NCBI RefSeq assembly: GCF_014643695.1
Contig: NZ_BMJY01000016.1
Location: 1 to 60,235, forward strand
Length of the DNA: 60,235 bases
Direction: 5' to 3'
From: Microbacterium album
GTDB lineage: Bacteria > Actinomycetota > Actinomycetes > Actinomycetales > Microbacteriaceae
The first letter of the stretch is position 1, and every line of letters starts with the position of its first letter. Below the pieces are notes generated by a model. That model ran no database searches. It had not been told where the DNA came from and worked only from the letters and a program-made list of their open reading frames with translations. Below are positions 8,723 through 18,124 of the stretch, piece after piece. Both the position numbers and the translations under genes were made by a program.

Positions 8723-10080
8723 TCGATCACCGTCGTCTGAGGGTCGCGCTGCTGGGCGCGGGCTCCGTCGGGTCGCAGGTCGCGCACCTGCTGCTGACCC
8801 AGGCGGAGGAGCTCGCCGAGCGCGCGGGCGCCGATCTCGAGCTCGCCGGCATCGCCGTGCGCGACGTGGACGCGCCGCGCGATGCCGACCTGCCGCGCGA
8901 GCTGCTGACGACGGATGCCGAGACGCTCATCCTCGGCAGCGACATCGTGATCGAGCTGATGGGCGGCATCGAGCCTGCCCGCACGCACATCCTGGCGGCT
9001 CTCTCCTCGGGCGCCGACGTCGTCACGGGCAACAAGGCGCTGCTGGCGACGCACGGCGCCGAGATCTTCGACACGGCCGACCAGGTCGGCGCCTCCGTGT
9101 CGTACGAGGCGGCCGTCGCAGGTGCGATCCCGATCATCCGCCCGCTCAAGGATTCGCTCGCGGGCGACCGCATCAAGCGGATCTTCGGGATCGTCAACGG
9201 CAGCACCAACTTCATCCTCGACAAGATGGACCGCGAGGGGCTCTCGGCCGCGGAGGCGCAGCGCATCGCGACCGAGCTGGGCTACCTGGAGGCCGACCCG
9301 ACGCTCGACCTCGAGGGATACGACGCGGCTCAGAAGGCCGCGATCCTGGCGAGCCTCGCCTTCCACACGCGCGTGTCGCTCGAGGACGTCCACCGCGAGG
9401 GCATCGAGAGCGTCACGGCGGACATGATCGAGGGGGCCCGCCGCGCGGGCTTCGTGATCAAGCTGCTGGCCGTCTGCGAGCGCCTGGACGCCGACGGCGC
9501 GGATGACGGCACCGTGGGCGGCGCGGAAGATGGCACGGAACACGGTACGGCGGGCGGCGAGGCCATCTCCGTGCGCGTGTATCCCGCGCTCATCGGTCGC
9601 GATCACCCCCTGGCGACCGTCCACGGCGGCAACAACGCCGTCTTCGTGGAGGCGGCGGCCGCGGGCGACCTCATGTTCTACGGCGCCGGGGCGGGCGGCC
9701 TGCAGACGGCCTCGGCCGTGCTCGGCGACGTCGTCTCGGCGGCCCGGCGCCACATCGCGGGCGGCGTCGGCGTGGGCGAGTCGCCCCGCCAGAGCCTGCC
9801 CATCGCCCCGATCGGCCGCATCGTGACCCGCTACCAGATCACCCTCGAGGTCGCGGACGAGCCGGGCGTGCTCGCGCGGATCGCCGGCATCCTGAGCGAG
9901 GCCGGAGTCTCGGTCGCGACCGTGGAGCAGACGCCGTCGCAGGACGCCACCGGCCGGGCGCACATCGTGATCGGCACCCACCGGGCCCGCGAGCAGGCGC
10001 TCGGCGACACCGTCGCCCGCCTGGGCGCGAGCGATGTCGTCGAGCGCGTGGTGTCGGTGCTGCGCGTCGAGGGAGAATGA
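8719..10080 (+). CDS. hom: Homoserine dehydrogenase
   Basis: NAD(P)H-dependent reduction of aspartate semialdehyde to homoserine, the branch point to threonine and methionine. The Rossmann motif LLGAGSVGSQV is at residues 11-21; GNKALL, FGIVNGSTNFIL and the region around LGYLEADPTLDLEGYDAAQK form the catalytic domain. A C-terminal ACT domain (from about 374, ITLEVADEPGVLARI) implies feedback control by threonine. Unusual: a Gly/Asp/Thr-rich insert of about 26 residues at 256-282. It overlaps lysA (ATGA, 8719-8722) and thrB (ATGA, 10077-10080). Known as thrA in mycobacteria. Confidence 0.96.
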   Translation: MIDHRRLRVALLGAGSVGSQVAHLLLTQAEELAERAGADLELAGIAVRDVDAPRDADLPRELLTTDAETLILGSDIVIELMGGIEPARTHILAALSSGADVVTGNKALLATHGAEIFDTADQVGASVSYEAAVAGAIPIIRPLKDSLAGDRIKRIFGIVNGSTNFILDKMDREGLSAAEAQRIATELGYLEADPTLDLEGYDAAQKAAILASLAFHTRVSLEDVHREGIESVTADMIEGARRAGFVIKLLAVCERLDADGADDGTVGGAEDGTEHGTAGGEAISVRVYPALIGRDHPLATVHGGNNAVFVEAAAAGDLMFYGAGAGGLQTASAVLGDVVSAARRHIAGGVGVGESPRQSLPIAPIGRIVTRYQITLEVADEPGVLARIAGILSEAGVSVATVEQTPSQDATGRAHIVIGTHRAREQALGDTVARLGASDVVERVVSVLRVEGE

Positions 10081-11051
10081 CCGCGCCGCCCTCGGGAACG
10101 CGCACCGTGTACGTGCGCGTCCCCGCCACCAGCGCGAACCTCGGCCCGGGCTTCGACACGCTGGGCCTGGCGCTGAGCGTGTACGACGAGCTCGAGGTCA
10201 CGGCGCTGGCCCCGGGTTCGCTTCAGATCGAGGTCACGGGCCCGGGCGCCGATGAGATCCCGCGTGACGAGTCGCACCTCATCGCGCGCACCATCCGCTA
10301 CTGCTTCGAGGCGGTGGGGCGCCCCGCGCCGGGCCTGCGCATCGTGGCGCGCAACGGCATCCCGCACGGCAAGGGGATGGGATCCTCGGGGGCGGCGGTC
10401 GTGGCGGGCGTGCTCGCGGCGAAGGGGCTGCTGGAGTTCGACGGCCGCGGCGAGGCCGTGCTCACGGACACCGACATGCTGCGTCTCGCGACCGAGCTCG
10501 AGGGGCATCCGGACAACGTCGCGCCCGCCCTCTTCGGCGGTCTGACGATCGCGTGGACCGAGAACGGCGTGCCGCAGCACAAGAAGCTCCTGGTGCACCG
10601 CGGTGTCGCTCCGGTCGTGTTCGTGCCGGACCGGACGATGTCGACGTGGACCGCGCGGAGCGTGCTCGAACCGGAGGTGTCGCGTGAGGACGCGGTGTTC
10701 AACGTGTCCCGCTCGGCGCTCCTGATCGCGGCGCTGACGCAGAGCCCGGACCTGCTGCTGTCCGCCACCGAGGACAAGCTGCACCAGGAACGGCGCGGGC
10801 AGGCGATGCCCGAGACCTTCGGGCTCGTGCGCGCGCTGCGCGAGCGCGGCTTCGCCGCGGTCGTCTCGGGCGCCGGGCCCAGCGTGCTCGTGCTCGCCGA
10901 CGGGCCCGGGCGGCGTCTGGAGGCCGCCGCCGTGGTGGACGAGATCGGCGGCGGATCGTGGCAGCCGCTCATGCTCGCCGTGGATTTCAAGGGAGGGACC
11001 GTGACGACGGCCTCCGATGCGAGGATGGATACGACCCGTGCGGGCGCCTGA
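10077..11051 (+). CDS. thrB: Homoserine kinase
   Basis: GHMP-family kinase (324 aa) that phosphorylates homoserine with ATP. The N-terminal substrate motif VPATSANLGPGFDTLGLAL is intact and the phosphate-binding loop reads IPHGKGMGSSGAAV, with Met in place of the usual Leu. ELEGHPDNVAPALFGG and the C-terminal VVSGAGPSVL motif are also present. It is translationally coupled to hom by ATGA. The order here is hom-thrB-thrC, whereas M. tuberculosis has thrA-thrC-thrB. Confidence 0.96.
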   Translation: MTAPPSGTRTVYVRVPATSANLGPGFDTLGLALSVYDELEVTALAPGSLQIEVTGPGADEIPRDESHLIARTIRYCFEAVGRPAPGLRIVARNGIPHGKGMGSSGAAVVAGVLAAKGLLEFDGRGEAVLTDTDMLRLATELEGHPDNVAPALFGGLTIAWTENGVPQHKKLLVHRGVAPVVFVPDRTMSTWTARSVLEPEVSREDAVFNVSRSALLIAALTQSPDLLLSATEDKLHQERRGQAMPETFGLVRALRERGFAAVVSGAGPSVLVLADGPGRRLEAAAVVDEIGGGSWQPLMLAVDFKGGTVTTASDARMDTTRAGA

Positions 11052-11103
11052 CGCCGGGCTCGCGCCCGCTCCGGGCGCGAGCCCCGACCCGAGGAGGAGC
11101 AGC

Positions 11104-12573
11104 GTGCAGCAGAACCCGACGCAGCACAACTCGACGCAGTACATCTCCACCAGGGGCGGATCGGAGCCGCTGTCGTACGTCGACGCGCTGCTCGAGGGCC
11201 TGGCCCCCGACGGCGGGCTCTCGGTCCCGGCCACGATGCCGCACGTCGACGCCGAGACGCTCGAGCGATGGCGGGCGCTGATCTACCCGCAGCTCGCGAC
11301 CGAGGTGCTCGCGCTGTTCGCCACCGACATCCCGCGCGAGCAGCTGGCGCGGATGACGGCCGCCGCCTACGCCTCGTTCCCCTCGGAGGTGGTGCCGCTG
11401 CGGGCGCTCGACGGCGGCCTCACGCTCGTCGGGCTCTCCGAGGGGCCGACCCTCGCGTTCAAGGACATGGCCATGCAGTTCCTCGGCCAGGCGCTCGAGT
11501 ACGCCCTCGAGCGCACGGGCTCCGTGCTGAACGTGCTCGGCGCGACCTCCGGCGACACCGGCTCGGCCGCCGAGCACGCCCTGCGCGGCAAGGAGCGCAT
11601 CTCGGTGTTCATGCTGTCGCCCCGCGGCCGCATGAGCGCTTTCCAGCGGGCGCAGATGTTCTCGCTGGACGACGCGAACATCCACAACATCGCGATCGAC
11701 GGCGTCTTCGACGACTGCCAGAACCTCGTCAAGCAGCTCGCGGGCGATGTGGATTTCAAGCGCGCGCAGCAGCTCGGCGCCGTCAACTCGATCAACCTCG
11801 CCCGCATCACGGCGCAGGTCGTCTACTACTTCTGGGCCTGGCTGCGGGCGACGGACGCCGGCGGGCCCGCCGAGGTGTCGTTCACCGTGCCCTCCGGGAA
11901 CTTCGGCAACATCCTCTCGGGCCTCTACGCGAAGCAGATGGGGCTGCCGGTCCGGCGGCTCGTGCTGGCGACGAACGAGAACAACGTGCTGGACGAGTTC
12001 TTCCGCACCGGCGTCTATCGGCCGCGCTCCGCCGCCGAGACCCTGGCGACCTCGAGTCCGTCGATGGACATCTCCAAGGCGTCCAACCTCGAGCGCTTCG
12101 TGTTCGAGCTGTTCGGCCGGGACCCTCGGCGCGTCGTCGAGTCCTGGGCGCTGCTCGAGGAGCAGGGGTTCTTCGACGTCGCCTCCGAACAGCCGCGTTT
12201 CGCGGACGAGTTCGGCCTGGTCAGCGGAACCTCGACGCATGCCGACCGGATCGAGACCATCCGCTCGGTGCACGCCGCCACCGGCGAGGTCATCGATCCG
12301 CACACGGCTGACGGCGTGAAGGTCGCCCGGGAGCATGTCGAGCCGGGCGTGCCGATGCTCGTGCTCGAGACGGCGAAGCCGCAGAAGTTCGCCGAGACGA
12401 TCCGCGAGGCGCTGGGGATCGAGCTCGAGTACTCGCCGGAGCTGCGCGCCATGCTGGAGGCGCCCCAGCGCGTCACGGACATGCCGAACGACCCGGACGC
12501 GCTGCGCGTCTTCATCGAGGCCGCCGCCCTCAAAGGTGGTACAGTGAGAGAAATCACGGCGGGTGCCCCGTAG
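11104..12573 (+). CDS. thrC: Threonine synthase, long form
   Basis: PLP enzyme (489 aa) converting O-phosphohomoserine to threonine. LSEGPTLAFKDMAMQFLG holds the PLP lysine, GATSGDTGSAAEHAL binds the cofactor phosphate, and the length places it with the longer Corynebacterium/E. coli-like threonine synthases. Start chosen at GTG 11104 because GAGGAG lies 6 nt upstream (11092-11097 region); the longer frame to 11017 overlaps thrB and has no such site. The first ~15 residues are Gln/Asn/Thr-rich (QQNPTQHNSTQ), odd for a high-GC gene. The last codons may contain a promoter for rho (TACAGT at 12540). Confidence 0.95.
   Translation: MQQNPTQHNSTQYISTRGGSEPLSYVDALLEGLAPDGGLSVPATMPHVDAETLERWRALIYPQLATEVLALFATDIPREQLARMTAAAYASFPSEVVPLRALDGGLTLVGLSEGPTLAFKDMAMQFLGQALEYALERTGSVLNVLGATSGDTGSAAEHALRGKERISVFMLSPRGRMSAFQRAQMFSLDDANIHNIAIDGVFDDCQNLVKQLAGDVDFKRAQQLGAVNSINLARITAQVVYYFWAWLRATDAGGPAEVSFTVPSGNFGNILSGLYAKQMGLPVRRLVLATNENNVLDEFFRTGVYRPRSAAETLATSSPSMDISKASNLERFVFELFGRDPRRVVESWALLEEQGFFDVASEQPRFADEFGLVSGTSTHADRIETIRSVHAATGEVIDPHTADGVKVAREHVEPGVPMLVLETAKPQKFAETIREALGIELEYSPELRAMLEAPQRVTDMPNDPDALRVFIEAAALKGGTVREITAGAP
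12540..12545 (+). promoter_or_regulatory. rho: Possible rho -10 element (TACAGT) inside the end of thrC
   Basis: TACAGT in the last codons of thrC would give rho a leader of about 200 nt. No clear -35 is present. Long, self-regulated leaders are common for rho genes, which makes the position plausible but not proven. Confidence 0.3.
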
Positions 12574-12591
12574 CACATTTCTTTCCCGCCG

Positions 12592-12606
12592 TTCGCAGTC
12601 TGCGAA
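12592..12606. repeat. Perfect 7+1+7 palindrome in the rho leader
   Basis: TTCGCAG-T-CTGCGAA is an exact inverted repeat in the 174-bp thrC-rho gap. A one-base loop is too tight for a full hairpin, so it fits a protein operator or a shorter hairpin. A weaker pairing, GGCGGG with CCCGCC (12568-12590 region), lies just before it and might end thrC transcripts. Confidence 0.4.
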
Positions 12607-12747
12607 GCCCCCGTACAGGTCCCCGGCCAGCTCCTGAGCACCCAGTTCACCGAGCATCCGGGTGATCGGCGCGCGTCGTGGCGTGCGCATCGCGATTCCC
12701 GCATGTGCGCCGGGCAACAACACCACGTTCTACCCAGAGGAGAACTC

Positions 12748-14931
12748 GTGGAGTCCATCTCCGAGATCCAGACCGACCTCGCCGCGCCGGAAGGCCGCGC
12801 GCCCGAGGCCACATCCGAGACCGCCGCGCCCGCCGTCGACCAGCCCGCCGCTTCGGCGCCCGAGGCCGCTCCGGCAACGGAGGAGGCCCCGGCGAAGGCG
12901 CCGCGCAAGCGTGCGCCGCGTCGCGCGAAGTCCGCCGGCACCACCTCCGCCGACGCCGCGGCTACTGAGCCTTCGTCTGCGGACGCCGCGGCGCCCGAGA
13001 CTTCCGCCACCGACACCCCGGCGGCCGACGCGGAGGCGAAGCCCGACAAGCCGAAGCGCGCGCCGCGCAAGCGCACGCCCAAGGCCGCGCCCGCCGCCTC
13101 GAAGGACGCCGAGCCGGCCGGCGAGTCCGAGTCCGCAGACGCGCCCGCCGATGCCTCCGCCGCGGCGACGACCGACGCGCCGGCCACGCCCGACGCCGAG
13201 CCCCGGGCCGCCAGGACCTCGCGGTCGAGGTCCGCCGCCTCCAAGAGCACCGCCTCGAAGGACGACGCTTCGAAGGACGCCGCCTCGAAGGACGATGACG
13301 CACAGACCCGCGACGCGGGGACCGACGAGGCCGCCGCCGCGCAGGTCGCGGACGCGACCGCCCCGGACGCGCCGAGCGCAACCGCCGGGGACGCGGAGCG
13401 GAAGGCACCCGAGTCGAAGACCGTGGCGGCCGAGCCGGAGGCCGACCGTCCCGCCGACGCGAAGCCCGCCGACGCCAAGCCCGAGGGCGAGGGCGACGCG
13501 GGCTCCGACAAGGGGGAGTCGGGCGAGGAGGGCACCGGTCGTCGCGGCCGGAGCCGCAACCGCAACCGCAACCGCAACAAGGGTGACAAGGCCGAGAACG
13601 GGCAGCAGGCCCAGGGCGGGCAGGACGCGTCCGACGACGAGTCCGGCTCGGATCAGGGCGGACGCGGCCGTGGCCGCAGCAAGCGCCGCGGCGGCCAGGG
13701 CGACGAGTTCGAGACCGAGATCACCGAGGACGACGTCCTCATCCCGATCGCCGGCATCCTCGACGTGCTCGACAACTACGCGTTCGTGCGCACGACGGGC
13801 TACCTCCCCGGCCAGCAGGACGTGTACGTCTCGCTCGGCCAGGTGAAGAAGTACAACCTGCGCAAGGGCGACGCGGTCGTCGGCGCGATCAAGCAGCCGC
13901 GCGAGGGCGAGCAGCAGGGGCGCCAGAAGTACAACGCGCTCGTCAAGGTCGACTCGGTCAACGGCCTGTCGGTGGAGGACGCCGCGGGCCGCGTCGAGTT
14001 CTCGAAGCTCACGCCCCTGTACCCGCAGGACCGGCTGCGCCTGGAGACGGCGCCCGAGAAGCTGACGCAGCGCATCATCGACCTGGTCGCGCCGATCGGC
14101 AAGGGTCAGCGCGGCCTCATCGTGGCTCCGCCCAAGGCCGGCAAGACGATCGTGCTGCAGCAGATCGCGAACGCGATCGCGCAGAACAACCCCGAGGCCC
14201 ACCTGATGGTCGTGCTCGTCGACGAGCGCCCCGAAGAGGTCACGGACATGCAGCGCACGGTGAAGGGCGAGGTCATCGCCTCGACCTTCGACCGGCCGGC
14301 CGAGGACCACACGACCGTCGCCGAGCTCGCGATCGAGCGCGCCAAGCGCCTCGTCGAGCTGGGACGCGACGTCGTCGTGCTGCTCGACTCGATCACGCGG
14401 CTCGGGCGCGCCTACAACGTCTCGGCGCCCACGTCGGGTCGCGTGCTCTCCGGCGGCGTCGACGCGTCGGCGCTCTACCCGCCGAAGCGGTTCTTCGGCG
14501 CGGCGCGGAACATCGAGAACGGCGGATCGCTCACGATCCTCGCCACGGCCCTGGTCGAGACCGGATCCAAGATGGACGAGGTCATCTTCGAGGAGTTCAA
14601 GGGCACGGGCAACATGGAGCTGCGCCTGTCGCGGCAGCTGGCCGACAAGCGCATCTTCCCGGCCGTCGACGTCAACGCGTCCTCCACGCGCCGCGAGGAG
14701 ATGCTGCTGTCTCCGGACGAGGTCAAGATCACGTGGAAGCTGCGTCGCGCGCTCGCGGGTCTCGACCCGCAGCACGCGCTCGCGACCGTGCTCGACAAGC
14801 TCAAGGAGACGCAGTCGAACGTCGAGTTCCTCGTGCAGATGCAGACGGCCCAGATGCAGAGCGCGCAGATGAAGAACGCGCCGTCGTCGGCCGGCGGGCG
14901 CTCGTCGGGGCACGACAGCGAGATCCGCTGA
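12748..14931 (+). CDS. rho: Transcription termination factor Rho with long acidic/basic N-terminus
   Basis: Hexameric RNA-dependent ATPase that ends transcription. The C-terminal ~405 residues are canonical: primary RNA-binding domain from about 320 ([20 protein letters not shown]), P-loop APPKAGKT at about 458-465, Walker [16 protein letters not shown]. The first ~315 residues are low-complexity Ala/Pro/Glu/Asp/Lys with a basic [12 protein letters not shown] block near 263, the extension typical of actinobacterial Rho that adds RNA affinity on GC-rich RNA. Start is GTG 12748, behind an AGAGGAGA ribosome site. prfA follows after 13 bp, with no rpmE between. Confidence 0.97.
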   Translation: MESISEIQTDLAAPEGRAPEATSETAAPAVDQPAASAPEAAPATEEAPAKAPRKRAPRRAKSAGTTSADAAATEPSSADAAAPETSATDTPAADAEAKPDKPKRAPRKRTPKAAPAASKDAEPAGESESADAPADASAAATTDAPATPDAEPRAARTSRSRSAASKSTASKDDASKDAASKDDDAQTRDAGTDEAAAAQVADATAPDAPSATAGDAERKAPESKTVAAEPEADRPADAKPADAKPEGEGDAGSDKGESGEEGTGRRGRSRNRNRNRNKGDKAENGQQAQGGQDASDDESGSDQGGRGRGRSKRRGGQGDEFETEITEDDVLIPIAGILDVLDNYAFVRTTGYLPGQQDVYVSLGQVKKYNLRKGDAVVGAIKQPREGEQQGRQKYNALVKVDSVNGLSVEDAAGRVEFSKLTPLYPQDRLRLETAPEKLTQRIIDLVAPIGKGQRGLIVAPPKAGKTIVLQQIANAIAQNNPEAHLMVVLVDERPEEVTDMQRTVKGEVIASTFDRPAEDHTTVAELAIERAKRLVELGRDVVVLLDSITRLGRAYNVSAPTSGRVLSGGVDASALYPPKRFFGAARNIENGGSLTILATALVETGSKMDEVIFEEFKGTGNMELRLSRQLADKRIFPAVDVNASSTRREEMLLSPDEVKITWKLRRALAGLDPQHALATVLDKLKETQSNVEFLVQMQTAQMQSAQMKNAPSSAGGRSSGHDSEIR

Positions 14932-14944
14932 GGCACGCGCCACA

Positions 14945-16024
14945 GTGTTCGAGTCCGTCGACGCCCTGATCGACGAGCACCGGCGGGTCCAGGAGGAGCT
15001 CTCGGACCCCGCCGTGCACGCCGACGCGGCGCGCGCCAAGCGCGTGAACCGACGCTACGCGGAGCTGAGCAGGATCGTCGCCGCGCACGAGGCGTGGATC
15101 GCCGCGGGGGAGGACCTCGCGGCGGCGCGCGATCTCGCGCGCGAGGACGAGGCCTTCGCCGCCGAGATCCCCGCGCTCGAGGAGGGGCTGGCGCAGGCAC
15201 AGGAGAAGCTGCGTCGGCTGCTGATCCCCCGGGATCCGGACGACGCCCGCGACGTGATCATGGAGATCAAGGCCGGCGAGGGCGGCGCCGAGAGCGCGCT
15301 CTTCGCGGCCGACCTGCTGCGCATGTACACGCAGTACGCGGCCTCGAAGGGCTGGAAGACCGAGCTGCTCGACCGCAACGAGTCGGACCTGGGCGGATAC
15401 AAGGACGTGCAGATCGCGATCAAGGGATCGTCGTCCGACCCCGCGCAGGGGGTGTGGGCGCACCTGAAGTACGAGGGCGGCGTGCATCGCGTCCAGCGCG
15501 TGCCGGCCACCGAGTCGCAGGGGCGCATCCACACGTCGACGACCGGCGTGCTGGTGTTCCCCGAGGTCGACGAGCCCGAAGAGATCCACATCGACCAGAA
15601 CGACCTGAAGATCGACGTCTTCCGGTCGTCGGGTCCTGGCGGCCAGTCGGTCAACACGACCGACTCCGCCGTGCGGATCACGCACGTGCCCACCGGGATC
15701 GTCGTGTCGATGCAGAACGAGAAGTCGCAGCTGCAGAACCGCGAGGCCGCGATGCGCGTGCTGCGGGCGCGCCTGCTGGCGAAGCAGCAGGAGGAGCTCG
15801 ACGCGGCCGCCGCCGACGCGCGCAAGTCGCAGATCCGCGGCATGGACCGCTCGGAGCGGATCCGCACGTACAACTTCCCGGAGAACCGCATCGCGGATCA
15901 CCGCACCGGCTACAAGGCCTACAACCTCGACCAGGTGATGGACGGCGCTCTCGGACCGGTCATCGAGTCGTGCATCGAGGCGGACGAGGCCGAGCGCCTC
16001 GCCTCCCTCGGCGACACCGCCTGA
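14945..16024 (+). CDS. prfA: Peptide chain release factor 1
   Basis: Class I release factor (359 aa) for UAG and UAA. The codon-recognition motif is PAT (about 187-189, in VPATESQG), which marks RF1, since RF2 carries SPF. GGQ, which triggers hydrolysis, is at 232-234 ([17 protein letters not shown]). GTG start 13 bp after the rho stop, probably one transcript. In other actinobacteria the next gene is prmC, which methylates this GGQ glutamine; here prmC is 32.7 kb away at 48722. Confidence 0.97.
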   Translation: MFESVDALIDEHRRVQEELSDPAVHADAARAKRVNRRYAELSRIVAAHEAWIAAGEDLAAARDLAREDEAFAAEIPALEEGLAQAQEKLRRLLIPRDPDDARDVIMEIKAGEGGAESALFAADLLRMYTQYAASKGWKTELLDRNESDLGGYKDVQIAIKGSSSDPAQGVWAHLKYEGGVHRVQRVPATESQGRIHTSTTGVLVFPEVDEPEEIHIDQNDLKIDVFRSSGPGGQSVNTTDSAVRITHVPTGIVVSMQNEKSQLQNREAAMRVLRARLLAKQQEELDAAAADARKSQIRGMDRSERIRTYNFPENRIADHRTGYKAYNLDQVMDGALGPVIESCIEADEAERLASLGDTA

Positions 16025-16075
16025 TCGTCCGATCCCACAGGCGCCCCCCGGACGGCGAACCGGTCGTCGCACCGA

Positions 16076-16081
16076 TATGTT
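16076..16081 (+). promoter_or_regulatory. -10 element (TATGTT) for the VanZ-RDD gene, probable leaderless promoter
   Basis: TATGTT ends 6 nt before GTG 16088 and no Shine-Dalgarno sequence is present, consistent with a leaderless transcript. It shows that the block after prfA has its own promoter. Confidence 0.5.
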
Positions 16082-16087
16082 GAGCGG

Positions 16088-17113
16088 GTGTCCGATCGCG
16101 TCATCCCGGCGTTCATCGCCCTGATCGCGGGCGCGGTCGTCGCCGTCCTGCTGTTCGTGCCCTTCGTCGCATCCGAGTACGGCCGCCACGGTCGGCTCAC
16201 CCCCGCGCGGCTGCTGACGTGGGGCGCCTCGGTCGTCTACGCGATGGCCCTGTGGACCTACACGCTGCTGCCTCTGCCGGACCCCGCGACGATCCGCTGC
16301 GCCGGTGTGCAGCTGCGCCCCGGGCAGTTCGTCGCCGACATCCTGTCGTACGACGTCTCGAGCGTGGGGGCGCTGCTGCGCAACCCGGCGGTGCAGCAGG
16401 TCGTGCTCAATGTCCTGCTGTTCCTGCCGCTGGGCCTCTTCCTGCGCGCGCTGTGGGGACGCGGGATCCTGGCGGCGTCCGCGGCCGCGCTCGCGCTGTC
16501 GGCGCTGATCGAGGTGACGCAGCTCACGGGGCTGTACGGGATCTACCCGTGCGCGTATCGCGTGTTCGACGTCGATGACCTGCTCGCCAATACGCTCGGC
16601 GGGTTCCTGGGCGCCATCGCCGCGCGGCTGCTGATCCGCACCCGCGGGATCGGGACGGGCAGGACACTGCCGTCGGAGGTGACCCGCGGGCGGCGGCTGA
16701 CCGCGATGGCGTGCGACGCGCTCACGACGTGGCTGATGGCCGTCGCGACGGGAATCGCCGCGAACGCCGTCCAGCTCTTCCTGCTGGGCGTTCCCCGAGG
16801 CGAGCTCGCGGACGTCTCCGATGCCGTGCTGCTCGTCCCGCTCGTCCTGCACGGGCTCGTCGCCGTCGCCACCGGACGCACGATCGGCGACCACGCTGCG
16901 CACATCCGGTATGCGCCGGGTTTCGCGCCGGTCCCCCTGCAGGGCGTGGTCCGCTACGCGGCGGGGATCGGCGGGTTCCAGGCGCTCGGCTTCCTCGCCC
17001 CGTTCGACCTGGCGTTCGCCGCCGTCAGCGTGATCCTGGTCTTTGTCACGGCGGACGGGCGCGGTCTGCCGGGAATGGTCATGCGGCGCCCGCTCGAGGT
17101 CGCGCGGCGCTGA
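16088..17113 (+). CDS. VanZ-like and RDD domain fusion membrane protein
   Basis: 341 residues with about 8-9 transmembrane segments. The first half is VanZ-like: NVLLFLPLGLFLRAL, then ALIEVTQLTGLYG and FDVDDLLANTLGGFLGA carry the conserved Glu and Asp residues of that family. The second half (about 200-330) is an RDD domain: GRRLTAMACDALTTW and a closing TGRTIGDHAAHIRY. VanZ proteins were named from glycopeptide resistance clusters, but most members, including this fusion type in Microbacteriaceae, have no proven role. Nothing here indicates a resistance cluster. First gene of the block inserted after prfA. Confidence 0.8.
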   Translation: MSDRVIPAFIALIAGAVVAVLLFVPFVASEYGRHGRLTPARLLTWGASVVYAMALWTYTLLPLPDPATIRCAGVQLRPGQFVADILSYDVSSVGALLRNPAVQQVVLNVLLFLPLGLFLRALWGRGILAASAAALALSALIEVTQLTGLYGIYPCAYRVFDVDDLLANTLGGFLGAIAARLLIRTRGIGTGRTLPSEVTRGRRLTAMACDALTTWLMAVATGIAANAVQLFLLGVPRGELADVSDAVLLVPLVLHGLVAVATGRTIGDHAAHIRYAPGFAPVPLQGVVRYAAGIGGFQALGFLAPFDLAFAAVSVILVFVTADGRGLPGMVMRRPLEVARR

Positions 17114-17152
17114 AGCCCCCGCCTCGTATCACGCGCGGGCCTCGCCGCCTCT

Positions 17153-18124
17153 GTGCCTGATGTGGGAGCAACGGATCTCGAACGGCGGCCGCGCGCCGCA
17201 CCGGCGCCCACGCGGCGCGTCGACCATGTCCTGCTGACGCGGTTCAACCTGCCGTCGGTCGGACGCGAGAGCGTGATCCGCGCGCAGGACGGCTGGCTGC
17301 GGGAGCGCCTCGAGCTCTTCCTGCGCTACACCGTGCCGGCGGTCGCGTCGCAGACGGCCCCGGTGGGGTGGATCGTGTACCTCGATCCCGCGAGTCCCGC
17401 CTGGCTGCTCGAGCGGCTCGCGCCCTTGGTGACGGCAGGTGCGTTCGCGCCGCTGTATCGGGAGACCGTCTCACGCGAGGAGATCGCCGAGGACGCGCGT
17501 GCCGTCACGGGCGGGAGCGGGGACGTCCTGCTGACCACGAACCTCGACAACGACGACGCCCTCGCGACGGACTTCGCGGCGCGGCTCCAGGCGCTCGCCC
17601 GGCCCGGCGAGCGCCGGGCGCTGTACCTGGCGCACGGGCTCATCCGGCGCGGAGGGCACGTCTACCTCCGGCGCGACCGCCGCAACGCGTTCGTGTCCGT
17701 CTCGGAGCCATGGGACGAGCCGATGACGGCGTGGCGCGACTGGCACAATCTCATGCACCGGCACATGCCGGTGCTGGTCGACGGCGGCGCGCCCGCCTGG
17801 ATCCAGGTGGTCCACGATCGCAACGTCAGCAACCGCGTGCGGGGGCGCCGGATCGACCCGGGCCGGCACCGCGCGCTCTTCCCGGGCATGCTCGACGACG
17901 CGGCCCCCACGGGACCGGGAGCGATCCTCGTCGACGGATGGCTGCGGCGTCCCCTGCGCGAGTCCCGAGAGGGCGTGCGCGTGCTCGGCAAGCGCGTCGT
18001 CCTCGCGGCGGCGGGAAAGCGCGGGCTCGATGCCCTGAAAGACCGGCTGTATCACCGCCCCCCGGCCGCGCTCCAGATGGGAGGACGTCCGCCGGGTGGC
18101 GGGCGGGACGGGAACGCATCGTGA
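17153..18124 (+). CDS. Putative rhamnosyltransferase-like glycosyltransferase
   Basis: 323 residues resembling the putative rhamnosyltransferase family of short GT-A-like proteins: VDHVLLTRFNLP near the start, ASQTAPVGWIVYLDP, then LLTTNLDNDDALATDF, whose NLDNDDA stretch would be the metal- and nucleotide-sugar site. No signal peptide or membrane span, so it acts in the cytosol. GTG start without an obvious ribosome site. Its stop overlaps the start of the surface-protein gene (TGATG at 18122-18126), so it is coupled to that gene and may glycosylate a surface product. Family call moderate; sugar specificity unknown. Confidence 0.65.
   Translation: MPDVGATDLERRPRAAPAPTRRVDHVLLTRFNLPSVGRESVIRAQDGWLRERLELFLRYTVPAVASQTAPVGWIVYLDPASPAWLLERLAPLVTAGAFAPLYRETVSREEIAEDARAVTGGSGDVLLTTNLDNDDALATDFAARLQALARPGERRALYLAHGLIRRGGHVYLRRDRRNAFVSVSEPWDEPMTAWRDWHNLMHRHMPVLVDGGAPAWIQVVHDRNVSNRVRGRRIDPGRHRALFPGMLDDAAPTGPGAILVDGWLRRPLRESREGVRVLGKRVVLAAAGKRGLDALKDRLYHRPPAALQMGGRPPGGGRDGNAS

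Noticed and set aside
12730..15039. Minus-strand frame of 769 codons over rho
   Set aside because: Mirror of the low-complexity rho gene; no domain, no ribosome site.
16088..17113. Glycopeptide (vancomycin) resistance cluster
   Set aside because: VanZ-like domain alone; no vanH, vanA, vanX or regulator genes nearby.
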